Notes: generated by a model from the sequence alone, not told the origin. 64,000 bases of DNA from Eretmocerus hayati (GCA_029851415.1 CM056743.1:2666001-2730000); one strand, 5' to 3'; counted from the first letter of the stretch, positions 11,931 through 24,254 are shown. Program-made: numbers and translations.

Positions 11931-12565
11931 GTACATATTTAGTGGTTTATGGAATCAACGATACTTAATCGAAATTACAATACAAGAATCGGTGATGAGA
12001 AGGTCGCTAATAGACCTCGTACTTGATTTAAACTTGAAGTAATCTATCCGGGTACTGTTTGATGGGACGAGGTGTTTTTAGAAAATTTTGAAGCTCTCCT
12101 AAAGTAGATTGAAATGAGAAACTAGAAGGATCGACGTTATACTAGCTACAAAATTTGAGACTAGGACAATAAACCTTTGAATCGCCGTGGTAGAGATGTG
12201 AGCATCCTTACTGACCAATCAAAATAGTTTCTTCACATATTCCCTCAGTTTGAAATTTTCTTATGCAAATGACCGAAAAATTGGCTTTTCTTACGGTCAC
12301 ATATTCAGAACGGCTAATACTCCGGGTCGCGACTCCATTGGGTGGGATAAGTCATTGCGTATTGCTTGTGAAATTATCACTGGCAGAAAATTGCTTTGCT
12401 CGAGTCCTCTAGCCATCGAACTGGATCTGACGGGATTCTCTGCGTGACAAATGGACTTCAAACTTCGAGTCCAATGGGGCAGCTCTGGATCAGAACGGAT
12501 TAAGTCCATTTTTCCTATTTCTGAGGAGTTTACCTCAATGTTTTTGTGATATAGAAAATTCGAGG

Positions 12566-12981
12566 TATCATCTGAAGTACCTGCAATGAGGGTTAAGACA
12601 CCTCGGTATCTTAGCCCTGGAGTCTGCCGAGCTCCCGGCCCCAAACAGCACCAACCGGAGCACGGCTCCATCCGACGCCCGGAAATACGTGAGTCTAGGG
12701 ACTCGTTTTGGGACCATCAGTGGATGGTCACAATGCAAGCCTGGACGACTCATTCAGCAATCCGGAGGGACTCCCTGGCTCCAAAAAAGCCAAGAAGAGT
12801 CCCGAAGCCCCGACCGTGAGGTGAGCTCGGCCTCGTGTTGGCGACTGAGGTCATTGCAGAGCCATTCGTGGCCTCGTAATGGCTTTCTTCCAAACCAACG
12901 CGCTGGCAGCGTATCCCTGCTCGACTCCCATGCATGGAGGAACCCGGTGTGCAAGAGCCAAAGTTCCTATCATCTGAAGTA
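12566..12981. repeat. GC-rich insert between 14-bp direct repeats
   Basis: TATCATCTGAAGTA occurs at 12,566-12,579 and again at 12,968-12,981. The 388 bases between are much richer in G and C than the surroundings. This is the expected footprint of a retroposed or transposed segment with a 14-bp target duplication. No poly(A), no terminal inverted repeat and no convincing polymerase III boxes are visible. Overlapping open frames on both strands (up to 97 residues) carry no known motif. Confidence 0.5.
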
Positions 12982-13365
12982 AATATTTTCCTTTCACCAT
13001 GTAGTCAGTGTGTTTTCACGTCATTTTTCATGTAGGAGGTAATGATTTTCAAATGTTCATGAGCCATTTCAGAGCATTTCACCGGATGCCTACACCAGGG
13101 GGGTCTGAAGGAAGTCCCAAAAAATTTTTTCTCGTTAGTACTAGATAGTCTGGATATACTACAAAAAAATTTTTTTGGATTTTTTCGAAGGCTTCTGTGG
13201 GTGCTAGGGCTCATAAGAAGTCCATTTTAGGCTCTATTCCAGCCGATTTTCAGAGAATCATAGCTCCGACTAGACTCAACTTTTTCGAGCGTACTTGGGT
13301 GCATTTCCCTCACTGAGACTAAGACCTTCAAGAAAATAATTGTCCAAAGCCGATTATTGAGCCTA

Positions 13366-14912
13366 GCAACTTTTAGGTGCTATTTGCTCTGCGAGCAGAT
13401 CTTAGCAATTTTCGAGCCTGCTCCAAAGCGCTCTGGCTCTTTTAGACATGTGATAATCGACTTTTACCAGTAATTTGAAAATCTCAGAAAAATATAGAAT
13501 TCGACCACTGGTGAAAGTCGATTATCGAACTTTTTAAACTACTTCCAGTCGTTACAAGTTGAGCAGATTCGTAAAAATGCCAAAATTCGAGCTCTCTCCA
13601 GAGAAATCGATTTTCTTCCTCCGATTTCAAACCTGCAGGTACGAATGTGTTTTTTGATGCAAAGACTGCCAATTGGGAGAATGATCTGGTTGGGATATTC
13701 AATTCTCGATTTTATTCAGGCAATGTAAGATACCCTTATTCGACTTTCTGATCAGAATGACCTCACAGGTATACTGCCGCCCAAAATATAAAAAGGACGT
13801 AACAGCACCTTTGGTCGACATTGAGATATTGATGCTATAATAGCTCGCATATGCTTTTATCTGATCTAATGTGCACCAATCTGTAGATTTACTCTTCAAT
13901 GTACCCTTTAATATGTATAAAAAGTTCCGGGGGCAAGCCTCGAGCTACATGAGAGCTGGAGGTTCTATTTCCCGGATTACAAATGGGCAATATTTTGTCT
14001 ATTTGCGCGCAGACGAGCGTGAGGTGTATTTGCCATTCTAGCTCACATATGAGATGAGGGACTAAGATAGGGATACGAACATTTTCTCTCGACTTGAAAT
14101 GGACATAAACACGTTTTGATGGTCAGTTTCGCTCGAACATATCGGCGATAGTTGCTTTCAGACTAAAAATCACTTCATCCACAGGATTTTCAATGGAGTG
14201 GCTCCAGACAATGATTAAGAACCAAACTGACCATGAGAGCGTGTTGAGATGCTAATCATTCTGAGTCACGGAGACATTTTTGTATTCCTATTTCAGCCGC
14301 TCATATCATTTGCTAGCTAGAATGAGTCAAATACTCGCCTGCACCCAAACAGACAAAATAATGCCCTTTTCCAACTCGTAAAACAGAACCTCCAGCTAGC
14401 ACCTAGATCAAGGCTCGCCTCCAGATGTTTTTACATATATTTGGTGATACATTGGAGAGTAATTTCACAATGATTGGTACACGTTAGTCCAGACGGAAGC
14501 ATATGCGAGCTATACCTGTGAGGTCATTTTGAATAGAAAGCCAGAATAGGGTGTGTAAAATTGGCTGAATGAAGTCAAGAATCGAATATCCTATCATCGA
14601 TCTGATTGGTGGTGTCTGAATCAAAAAGCATATTTGCATAGGGTTGGCTTCAAAGGAAGACAACGATTTTTTTAAATTGAGCTGGAAGTTTAGAATTTTA
14701 CGACCCTGCTCAACTTGTAATGACTGTAACTCCTATGGAAACTCCGATAACCGACTTTCACTACTGGACAAATTGTAGATTCTTCCAAAACCTTCATAAT
14801 GAGCACAAGTGGAAGTCGATTATCACATTTTAATTGAAGCTAGATCACTCTAAAGCAGGCCCGAAAATCGCTAAAATCTGCTCACAGCAAATAACTTCTA
14901 AAACTAGCCTGG
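13366..14912. repeat. Foldback element of about 1.5 kb
   Basis: Arms of about 750 bp (13,366-14,130 and 14,215-14,912) are inverted copies, with the centre near 14,165. Landmarks include CGATTATC with TTTCAC near 13,520 and its complement near 14,755, and GCATATGC near 13,848 against 14,500. The ends resemble GCCTAG with TTTTAG. No transposase is visible. Its short open frames are shadows. Confidence 0.75.
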
Positions 14913-15835
14913 CTAAGAGTAGTTATGGGGCCACTATGGGCCATCAAAACATTACCCCCACCACGTATCCACGTGGCGACGATTAAATGAATCATCACTG
15001 TACGGGCACGCGTGAAGGTCATGCAGACGGCGCATAGTGACTCCCACTCTTTTTCATCATTGTGCAAAATATCCAAATCAATATTTCTGATCTGTCTTTC
15101 TCTGTTGTTAATGATAATCTATTCGCGAAAGCCACACCAGATCGATTTGATTGATCTTGGGATACAATACGCCTTATGCCTGCGAAAGCCGACTTTTCGC
15201 CCAGGCTTCCTGCACTGCGGGTACAATTATCAAGCAATTTCCGGGAAAATTTCAGAGGATCTAACAAATACTATTATCTAGCTGACCGAATACTTATAAT
15301 TTTCAAGTATTATTCATAATAATGATTATTCAATGATCTCGATAGAAATGTGCAAATTTGAAATTTCCAATAGACCGAAAAAATCTGATCGATCGATCAT
15401 GATATTTAAGAGCAAGAACCGATCAATCTGAGGTTATTTAGACAAGTACTTACGTGTCCTGAGCGCATTCGAACGAGAGATCAAAAGCACAAGAAGCAAA
15501 ATGCTGGAATCGCTCGCCCAGAGTCACTTCGTCTCCCATCGAGCCCCAAGTCCGATCCGCACTACCGGAGCTCGATGTTCACGACAACTTATCAAGCCAT
15601 CGACTGGGTCCTCATTACAGACTCTTCAGTCAGTTCGAGTCGGCCGTTATTTGACAGTCAGTGCGTTTTGTAAGGATGCTAGTGATGGTCACATAATCAA
15701 CTCAACCGAACAAACCCAAACTGAAAACAAGCTCTGTAATTAGGCCCCTGTCACAATAACGCGAAAGATTCGGGATCATGAGTGTCGGGATGACTCATTA
15801 CCCCTGTGAGTATCAATTGAGGGAGAGAGGGTAAT
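14913..15835. other. No recognisable gene
   Basis: Nothing identifiable. Two overlapping open frames (15,012-15,281 plus, 15,019-15,267 minus) are antisense to each other and show no motif. A GATCGATCGATCATGATATT word near 15,388 is the only striking short palindrome. Confidence 0.35.
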
Positions 15836-16420
15836 GATGAATATACGACACATTCACCGCTTATGAGGATTGCTGAGTATTGCATATTGCTCAAGGCCTC
15901 CCTCTCTGCTGCGCACAACAAGAGAGACGTATTTTCATGCGCCCGCATTGACACGTGACCGGTGACAATTTTATGCGCAATGCTGACTCGACAATCACGA
16001 GAAAAACATGTTCAAGCTTTTGTCGAGTTTTTAAAAATTGGCACATTCCTTTGTCATGACTAATATTCCTGTGAATTACATATGGATGATTTATGTTGTG
16101 CAATGATGAATATATGATACATTCGCCGCTCTTAAGTATTGCTGAGCATTGCATATTACTCATCGTTTCCTAATGCGCAAAACAGACGTATCTTCATGAG
16201 CATGCATTGACACATGACTGGTGAGGATTTTATGCGCAATGCTGACTCGACAATTATGAGAAAAATATGTCTACGCGTATGCCGAGTTCTAAGGATTGAC
16301 GCATTCCTTGGCGATGACTAATATTCTTGTGAATTTCATATGAATGATTCATATTGTGCAATGATGAATGTACGCCCAATTCGTCACTCTTGGCTCATCG
16401 CTTCCCCCTCTCCTGCGCAC
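15836..16420 (+). repeat. Tandem satellite, period about 260 bp
   Basis: The landmark GATGAATATAYGAYACATTC begins at 15,836 and 16,105 and recurs in changed form at 16,363, giving periods of 269 and 258 bp. Shared words within the units include TTTTATGCGCAATGCTGACT and ATGACTAATATTC. About 2.3 units are present and clearly diverged. Confidence 0.8.
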
Positions 16421-16469
16421 AACAATAGGCTTATTTTTGCACAGCGAGACAAAATGAAATTTTTCGAAA

Positions 16470-17230
16470 TGTTCGACTCGCAATCGGACCGAAGATTTCC
16501 ATCCTAACACTAGTACAGATTTTTCCATCTACTGAAAGTGATGGAGATGTGATCCCTATGTATGAAAGAAGTCATTCGAACATCACACTTGATACGGATC
16601 TCGAATTCGATGCGTGAATCGAAGTGGTAGTGGACAAGATAAAATATTTGCGCAAGAGCAACTCGTTCTTTGGTGCAAGTTTTTGCATCCTGACACGAGT
16701 ATACATTTTTCATCAACTGTAAGTGATAAATATGTGTTCTTTGTGATGATGGGAATTATCCATACAATGATTTCCTGACAGATAACGAATTTCGATTCGT
16801 TGATCAAAGTGCAAGGAGACGAAATGACATATTTTCATGTGATGAAATGAAATATGATCATGTGCACGAATCGTGATCCGACGAATGTTTTTTATCCTGA
16901 TACTAGTATAGATTTTTTCATCTACTAAAACCGATAGAGATGTGATCTTTCGTGTACGAGAGAAATAATTCGAACAATGATTTTGATTCGAATATCGAAT
17001 ATCGATCCGTGAACCTAAGTGGAAGGAGATAAAATCAAGTTTTGTCGCATGACCCAATCGTTTCTCGGCCCAAGTTACTCATCCTGGCTTGAGTTTACAT
17101 TTATTCCATCGATTGTAAGTGATAAAGATATGTTCTTCACGAAGATAAGTAGTTAGCCTTACAAAAATTTTCTATAGGATCATGAATTTCGATTTGTGGA
17201 TCCAAGTTTGAGGAGACAAAACCGAGTTGG
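16470..17230 (+). repeat. Tandem satellite of alternating units near 200 bp
   Basis: The landmark ATCCTGAYACNAGTA begins near 16,500, 16,686, 16,893 and 17,090, so the unit is 186-207 bp. Units 1 and 3 share AGATGTGATC after the landmark; units 2 and 4 share GTAAGTGATAAA and ATATGTTCTT. The repeat is thus organised as A-B-A-B, with a dimer of about 393-404 bp. It directly follows the 260-bp satellite. Confidence 0.8.
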
Positions 17231-19020
17231 TACTCTTGAGTACAGCTTAGCTGAGTTTGGCGCATCATAGACGCGGTTGAATTTTGTTAGAGATGATGCC
17301 TGAAAACATAATGCAAAATCAAATTTCTTTGCGAGCTCAGAGCCAATCACTCTCGTAACTGCGCTTTTCAAATTATCACTAACCCACTCGGTCCTATCGA
17401 TGTGATTATTGATAAGAGAAGAAGACTTCGAGGCCTCTAAAGAAAGACCCTAGGCCGGATAACTGCCACGAGGTTGTTCATTTTCATAGGGCCCCCCTGT
17501 ATTCATGCGTAAAAAAAGTTGATCAGATTTGGGCTCACCAACATCCAAACTATACAATGCAATTATTTGGACAACATAGGAAACTGACTTGAAGTATCTG
17601 GGAGGCACCACCCCTTCTTACAACGCACAAGAGCACGACAGCTGAACATAGAAGACCCAAGAGCAATGTTTTGAGGAACATGGACTTATAACCGTTATGA
17701 TCCGGGAAAAGGTCGAAACTTTTTCCCGATCAAAAATGTTCATCACACTGGTGATGCTTACAAGCATTCTCACTTCCGGAGTCGCAAATTCTTTCACATG
17801 TATTCCCAATTGTTTCCCATCAAAAACTCAATTTTCACTAGAGTGGAATCATACCGTTTTGATCCGGCGCCGCCTAATTCGTTATCGCAACCGCAAAATG
17901 CAATCTCTGTGTTTCCAAGATAGCGGTAGAATCATTGATTCGGTGATAAAGCAAATTCAGTTTCGAAAATGAACCTATGTTATTCTTTGCTTTCATTGAA
18001 CTCAGGTGGAGTCCCGCGAAATATTATCATTCAATTATCCGTATGAGTGTGTCAATGATTTTCTCGTGCAAACATTTGTGAGGCTTCCGCAACTTGCACG
18101 ATGCGATATTGTGTCAACGCAGTAATCGTGCATAAGGTTCATTGTGTTCGTACCTCTCTCTGGAATGCCGGGATTTTATTGATGGGGCAAAGGACCCCCC
18201 GGAATATTCGACTGGGGGAGAGGAAGTGGCGACGATGGCATTTTCCATCGCGAGAGCATGCTCTGCGCCGATACCTCGTAAGACAGCACACTAGAGGGGA
18301 CCAAAGTATTGCATCACCGATGACTCTGAAAGCTCTCGAAAGCTCTCCGGAGGCAGGTGACAAGGGAAGGAGGGCCACGTACCGATCCGGGGAGTTGAAA
18401 TGACCTCCACTGGCACAACACAAGGAGATGTACAAGGTAGCAAAAGAAACGCTCATTGTAGCCATTCCCAGTAGCAGAGAGCGATACTGTGGCAAACCGC
18501 GCATCATAGTGAAGCGAGACCACAGCGAGACCCGTGGGGCATGCCTTACAACATGGTTGTGTCCAAATTCGAACGTCACAAGGGTGACCCAGCGGTGACC
18601 GTTGTAGCAAGCTTACGCGGCATCGTACAGGAGTAATTACTAGCAAGAGAACTTAGGGTTACTTCCCCGGGGAACGGAGTTCGCATTCGACTCTTTACGA
18701 TGGAATAAGTACTCATAGCGACAATCACCAACTCTCCGAGACGTGTCGGAGCGCGGGAGCTTCCTCTGACAAGTGGGAACCCCAAAAGATAGTCCTAATA
18801 CCAGAATGTCGAAAAGGTCAACGTCCTTCCAGCATGTTCGCGATTATCGGGAGAATTTACAACAGGACAACTTTGGCATGGGCAGTATAGAACGATACAG
18901 ATCCCAACAGCGCCAACCCAGCACCCGGGCATACGGACGCCCCGCAACACTGAAAAATATCCAGAATGAGCATGAAACAGGAAGGTGAGCGAGACGACGA
19001 GCAGCAGACATCTGAGAGCA
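17231..19020. other. No recognised gene; GC-rich stretch with overlapping frames
   Basis: From about 18,100 to 19,000 the base composition is richer in GC than nearby, and open frames of 100 and 146 residues run on opposite strands (18,101-18,403 plus, 18,139-18,579 minus). Neither shows a known motif. The segment may be part of an unidentified retroelement. The rest (17,231-18,100) holds nothing I recognise. Confidence 0.3.
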
Positions 19021-19030
19021 ATGACGGGCA

Positions 19031-20005
19031 ATGCCCCACATAAGTGACAACCATTATGTGAATTTCCATGCCATTGATTGTAATACGTACTATTTTCATT
19101 ATGATTATGATCGTATAGAAGATGGCCCTATCATTACGGATTGGGAAACGAGTTGGAGTAGAAGTCGTTTCAGGTATGTATTTCACAGTAATGTTCGAAC
19201 AATACGTGGAACGACATTTTCAAAATTCAAAGATCGAAATAACGACTGCAAATTTGCTCAATTACGAAAATGGTACGATGAAATCACGAGGTAACTTATG
19301 GAATCTGCCAGTGAAATTCAGAGGTCACTCGAAAAGGTTTTATTGTTTGATTCTGAGAGATGATAAAGTGCCTATGATAGTCAGACGGTGGCTTGCAGCT
19401 TTAAAATTGTGGCTTATAAAATCTCGCTAGTTTCGGGCATTGCTCGAAAATATGACGGAAACCCGCATACAGTAAATACTAACAACTTAAAATACGAGAG
19501 AATTTTGAAGGAATTCGAGAAACAGTTTCGAGTGTACCGGAGCCGGGGAATGATGAAGAGTTTCACCCACAATTATTCACAAAGTCAAGTGTAGCTGTAA
19601 CTGAGCACGAACCTTTTGCGTCAAAATGGAAATTTGGATGGGGAAGTATAAGGTCATGCGAACCGACTGTTTCACTGGAAGCAATACGAGGAGTTGATCT
19701 TGTTATTTGGCAGGCACGCAATTTGCACAGATTCGACAAAATCATTGAATGGCTTGTGTCATTCTTGAGTATGATGAGATTACACGACAAATTCTCAGAG
19801 TATTTGACGCACAAACTAAGATTTTCGTTTGAGACGGGCGATTACAGATTTGACAGGGGGTCAAATGGGAGAATATTGAAAAGCTGCGGATCGTGTCATC
19901 ATTTTCACTCACTCATTATATTGATTTTGTTTTTTCTTCGCGATTACAGGGTGTCAAATTATTTTGTTCAAAGGGGAAACGTTCCAGACCTCAAGATCAT
20001 ATGAG
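19031..20005 (+). pseudogene. Coding-like relic, frameshifted, unidentified
   Basis: Protein-like sequence continues across three frames. One part (19,122-19,430) has LWNLPVKFRGHSKRF followed by LILRDDKVP, which recalls the end of an insect odorant receptor (W..LP...RK and the MRSQ-like stretch), but the match is loose. Another (about 19,490-19,860, with no start codon) gives about 130 open residues including VDLVIWQARNL and KIIEWLVSFL. The frames break at about 19,430 and 19,590. It is either a decayed gene or a fragment of an unknown transposon or virus-derived insertion; I cannot assign it. Confidence 0.3.
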
Positions 20006-20595
20006 ACATTTTGAAAGATGAGAGGGGGATGAATATTCAAAAAGAGGGAGGATTTGTGGTATACAAACGAGATCAATATTGAGTATGTAAAACGAACCCG
20101 TTGAACTTACTCAGCAGAATGAAGAATGCGGATGATGAAGTAGCATTGTCAGGCTGACCTAGTCGAGCCGACGTCCAAGTCTCAGATTATTGCGCGCGGC
20201 CGTCGAAGACAAATGCGCATATTTGGAAGTAATAGAGGCGAACATACATAGTAAATATCAAAACTCATCTAAGCTGAGCGCACCTCGGGTGCAAAAATTA
20301 AAGAATTCATCGACTTTCTCAGCCGATTCTCTGGCATCCAATTTGACGGAAATCTTGAAGTACCCATACTCCTCGAATTTTTTAGTGAGACATTTCATGT
20401 AATGCTTTCTATCCACTCCAATTTGGAGTGGCGCTGGAGTAGTACAGTTGTCTCCGCTTTTCTCCTCTGCTTATATAATTTATTGATATAGACAGCTGTT
20501 TTGCATATTTTAATTTTTTCAAAATCAGGTAGCTGTGAATCTCAGACGATTAGAGATACAGAAATCTGTATATTTCATGTCGTCAACAGCAGTAT

Positions 20596-21235
20596 ATGTT
20601 CTCAGTTTGGTCAGATAAATTATCCGGCACGTGTGTGATCTGTGCCGCAATCTCAAGGCCCTACTATGTCTGCCTGTGGCTATTTTACGTTTTTGAAGGG
20701 AAGCAGAATATAATATCCAGCATATGCTGTAATGAGATATTTCATGCAATCAAAGACTGCGCAAATGTCACTGCTCCAGGAATTAAAGTCGCTGCATTGA
20801 AAAAGAAGCCTAGACTTCAGTTTAAGTGCATTAGCTATAAAAAATCTGGCAAACATACATTTAGTGATCGGTTGAGCAAAATCAAATTAGGTGTGGATAA
20901 TTTATTTGACAACTTGAAGTGCAATCTTGAGTCGTTGAATAAAAGTTTCATCAAGGAGATAGCCACCTTGAAAAATGATTTGAAAACCATGATAGTAATG
21001 TGTCATTATTGATAACTTGTAGGAGAAGATAGATACAGCTCAGCAAGACATTGTCGATTTTGAATCTGCTGTAGATCCCATTCCAAAACTTCAACAAGAC
21101 ATAGCTAAAGTCAATGCTCAATCGGAAATCTCTAACACTGCCCGAGCTACTTCACCTTCAAAGTCTACAAATACCGCAACCATAGCCTACGAGGCCCTGG
21201 AACGCTCATTACGATCTAGAAACCAGATATCTTAA
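20596..21235 (+). pseudogene. LINE ORF1 remnant (zinc finger plus coiled coil)
   Basis: The frame gives a cysteine- and histidine-rich head (CVIC, then CCNEIFHA, then FKCISYKKSG) of the PHD-like type in ORF1 of CR1/jockey-like LINEs, followed by a helical stretch rich in Lys, Leu, Asn and Asp. After a stop at 21,012 a second frame continues with EKIDTAQQDIVDF and KLQQDIAKV, typical coiled coil, to a stop at 21,235. In the intact family this protein binds the element's RNA. The frame is broken and no reverse transcriptase follows directly, so the copy is dead. Confidence 0.55.
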
Positions 21236-22009
21236 CATCTCAGATACCATACCACTGATCAAGCTATAATTATTGTTCTTCTCGAAGACATCTCTGTGGA
21301 TCCCAGGAATCTGTGTTTTTAACTCAGTTATCGCTAGGCTTAGGTGTAGATTGAATCCTGTTTCTGGTGGTATTAGAGAAAAAAGTATGTACCTGCCATT
21401 ACATCGTGTTGCTATGAGAAATGTTTTTGCTGATTACTGACATATTTTTCTTTCCTTTTCATGCTATGGATGAAAAGATATTAATTTATCCTTTGAATCA
21501 TTTCTACTTTCATTATTTCCGTAGTGTGAGTTATCCCAGTGCTCCTCGAATTATTTTGTGAAATTTTGTAGAGAGGCGATTTGCCCTATATTGTTTCAAT
21601 AATAGATAAATAATAATAAATTAATAGATAAATTCCAGGCTGGTAGATCCTCATTCACACTCTCAGCCTCGCCGCTATCAACATCCGCCACTCTTATGAC
21701 CTGGAGGTCACTAACGGCCTAGTTATTCTTAATCTACCAATCGTACTTCCAGCCTGGTCTCGGGAGAACATTGGTTGAGGTTATGCCAATGTCACTCACT
21801 CCCCTGGCCGCTGATTGATGCCACACCGGTCCTCCAGGAGCCATTCTGCGAACACCCACCCTCTTTTCTTATTCTCATACCCACGTCATGCATCATTACG
21901 AGACCACATTTGATTATTTTTTTTTGCATCCATGCACACAATCATCTCAAACCTTCCCAATTCAAAACGCCGTGTATATGTTCTGCAAACTGAGAGCGAT
22001 ACCTTGCAG

Positions 22010-22199
22010 TAGAGACCCTCCAGGTAGTGATCTGCAAAAGCACTTTAGAGGTTTTTGGAATTCGGTTCTGCAAATCTTATTCAAAATACACGGGGCACCC
22101 GCTAGATGTATATGGAAACGAGGAATATACGTTTCACGATCGCGTTTCTTATACGTGCTCCTCCCGGCCGTCCGCAGATCACTACTTGGAGGGTCTCTA
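22010..22199. mobile_element. hAT-type MITE
   Basis: The element starts TAGAGACCCTCC and ends with the complement GGAGGGTCTCTA. The inverted repeats extend to about 27 bp. An exact 8-bp duplication CCTTGCAG flanks it at 22,002-22,009 and 22,200-22,207. An 8-bp duplication and ends of the form YARNG are features of the hAT superfamily. At 190 bp it has no room for a transposase and is non-autonomous. Confidence 0.85.
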
Positions 22200-22296
22200 C
22201 CTTGCAGGACAGTAAATGCATAGCACACGAGTGAGTCATCTAGGAAAACGATCGCCGCGCGAATGCTGACGCTTATCCAGGTCCTTATTAGTCCGG

Positions 22297-22430
22297 TCAA
22301 TCTACAGTCTTTGAACTTCACAGAATGAAGCAGTTAGTGAGTTAGTGATTCGGAAAGGTGAGTACGAGCAGATGCGGAATATCGAAAGTGTGATCAAAAT
22401 TTGATTGCGGAATGAGCTCGGAACAATTAA
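22297..22430. repeat. Left arm of a 7-kb inverted repeat
   Basis: This segment is an inverted copy of 29,283-29,443. Shared words include AGTTAGTGATTCGGAAAG and AGTGTGATCAAA. The LINE cluster and the 2-kb foldback lie between the arms. Confidence 0.7.
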
Positions 22431-22530
22431 AAAGGTAATAAAAATTATTTGTAGCGATTAACTCGGGAAAAAATTAACTTTCGAGGGAAAGGTTTCAGAT
22501 TAAAGTTGCGGAGCTTGCCGAGATGAATCG

Positions 22531-23220
22531 AATTTTTTTTTTTTTTTTTGGGTGGTTGTAGGGCGAGAAACGCTGCGACGTTCTGCCGGGAAGCAACCCT
22601 TCTGCTTCTCCGGGTTGGTGGGGTCTCGGCCAATACGGCTTATCCGTGCCCCCCCCCCCCCCCCAAACAGTACCGGGCTGGGATCCGCATCGATACGGCC
22701 ACCCCTTCCGATTAAAACCCTCTCTTCCTTCTCCGTTGGCATCGGCCATTGGCCAAAGAGATCCACCGAACTTACCAATCCGACCCCGGGTCCGCGTGAG
22801 CATAACTTCAGGACCGGCGGCGTCTCGCGCTCTAGATGGAGCGGCTCTCTCTTCAAGACTCGCAGGTCTTGTTCCTCTTTCCTTGGTCTTTTCTCTGCTC
22901 TTCATTCTTCGATCTTCTCTCTTCTCTCTTCTTTCTCCTTCTTCCCCTCGACAGACTCACTCCATTTCGCCTGCTTCGAGGCGCCTCACTTCCCTCTCTT
23001 TCTCCTCCTTGCGGGTCATTACCAGCTTGATGTATCCGGTGAGTCTTTCCCATGTCTCCTGGTTGCGGAGCAAGTACATGACGAGATTCTCAGGTGTTAA
23101 TTGAGCACCCAGCCATTCATCCAGCTTGGCGCGCTCTCTTTGGGTGTCACTGCACTTGAAGAGGGCATGCTTAGCGTCATCCCAGTCGTCCCCGCATGAC
23201 TGGCATGCTGGGGTTGTCCT
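22531..23220 (-). mobile_element. R1-like LINE, 5'-truncated 3' end
   Basis: On the minus strand the element runs from 23,220 to a poly(A) tail (T run at 22,531-22,549 on the plus strand). The frame is open at its start and reads ACQSCGDDWDDAKHALFKC, the CCHC finger near the C-terminus of R1-clade ORF2, then LTPENLVMYLL and a highly charged KEE/RR tail. The family's reverse transcriptase and endonuclease are missing through 5' truncation. The long Ser/Pro-rich frames on the plus strand here are antisense shadows. Confidence 0.75.
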
Positions 23221-23397
23221 TCTGCCTCACGATCCTTCGGATCCGTCCCCAGACACCGGACTGGTTCAGCTTACGCGGACTACGCATAGCCCACGCAGGC
23301 CATACCAGGCGGGACACGGGTTTGGGTAGGGCACACCGAGACGTGGGCCCGGCCATGTAATATCCCTCTCCCCTTGATGTCCGATACCTAGGGCATC
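23221..23397 (-). repeat. Fragment of a second R1-like 3' UTR
   Basis: From TCTGCCTCA to GGGCATC this segment is nearly the same as 24,310-24,485, the 3' region of the other R1-like copy. It has no poly(A). It lies exactly between the R1-like piece on its left and the CR1/jockey-like piece on its right. Confidence 0.65.
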
Positions 23398-24250
23398 AAT
23401 GGCACCCTTATACCTCTACAGAAAACGATCAAGAATCTCGGCGTCATATTCTCGCAGGATCTTTCGTGGAATGCGCACGTCGCCGGTATTTGTTCTAGGG
23501 TTCATGGTATTTTGCATAGACTACGATATCGTGGTAATTTTCTCTCATGTGAAGTAAAGAAAATGCTAATCAACGCACTCATTTTGCCGCATTTTGATTA
23601 TGCGTGCTTAGTATTTTATGATCTCTCAAGTTATTTGGAAACAAACTTGCAGCGTCTGCTCAATACTTGTGTGCGATTCATATTCTGTTGTCGGCGTGAT
23701 GCTGCATTGAAACTCTACTACGAGCGCTTAGGATGGGTTCCACTGTCCTGCCGGCGAGAGTATTTTCTATGTGTACAAGCGTACAAGATTTTCACAACTG
23801 GGACCCCTGGGTATTTAAATGAACTGTTCAAACCGCTTGATGATGATATTAGGAGATCCCAAAAGATCAACTCTGCTCGAGTTCAAGTTCCTTTTGCGCG
23901 TACCACGACGTATTAGGAAGCTTTCTCCCGTGTTGCCATCGCAACTTGGGAATCAGTCCCAGTTGCTATCCGTCTAAAAGTACCATTCGAGGAATTCAAG
24001 AAGGCTATTCAGTTATATATTTATAGTCTGGAAACTGTATGAAAGTGGTTAAGTGTGAGGATTGAGTATGGGTATGATTCAGGTTAAGTGATGCTTCAGA
24101 TTCGCAGATGTCCACTGTGTATTAGCATGTTAGTCTTAAAATGTTTGTATTTTTTCATATAAGTAGTTACTTGCAAAGAAGAACTAAATTTACCTGTCAC
24201 TGAATTCTATGTCATACGGTCCATTGTGACCACGGTAAAATAAATTGTTT
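23396..24250 (+). pseudogene. CR1/jockey-like LINE, end of ORF2 and 3' UTR
   Basis: The frame begins inside reverse transcriptase with IKNLGVIFSQDLSW, the conserved stretch after the catalytic core, and continues through HFDYACLVFYDLS, RLLNTCVRFIF and KIFTTGTPGYL to a stop at 23,916, about 60 residues earlier than in the copy at 26,373-26,918. About 330 bases of 3' region follow. The copy is 5'-truncated and inactive, and closely related to the LINE at 25,829-29,075. Confidence 0.8.
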
Positions 24251-24254
24251 ATCA

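Noticed and set aside
22552..23104. Two long plus-strand frames of 152 and 182 residues, rich in Ser, Pro and Leu
   Set aside because: They lie antisense to an R1-like LINE C-terminus with a CCHC finger and poly(A) on the minus strand. Composition is that of a reversed charged region.
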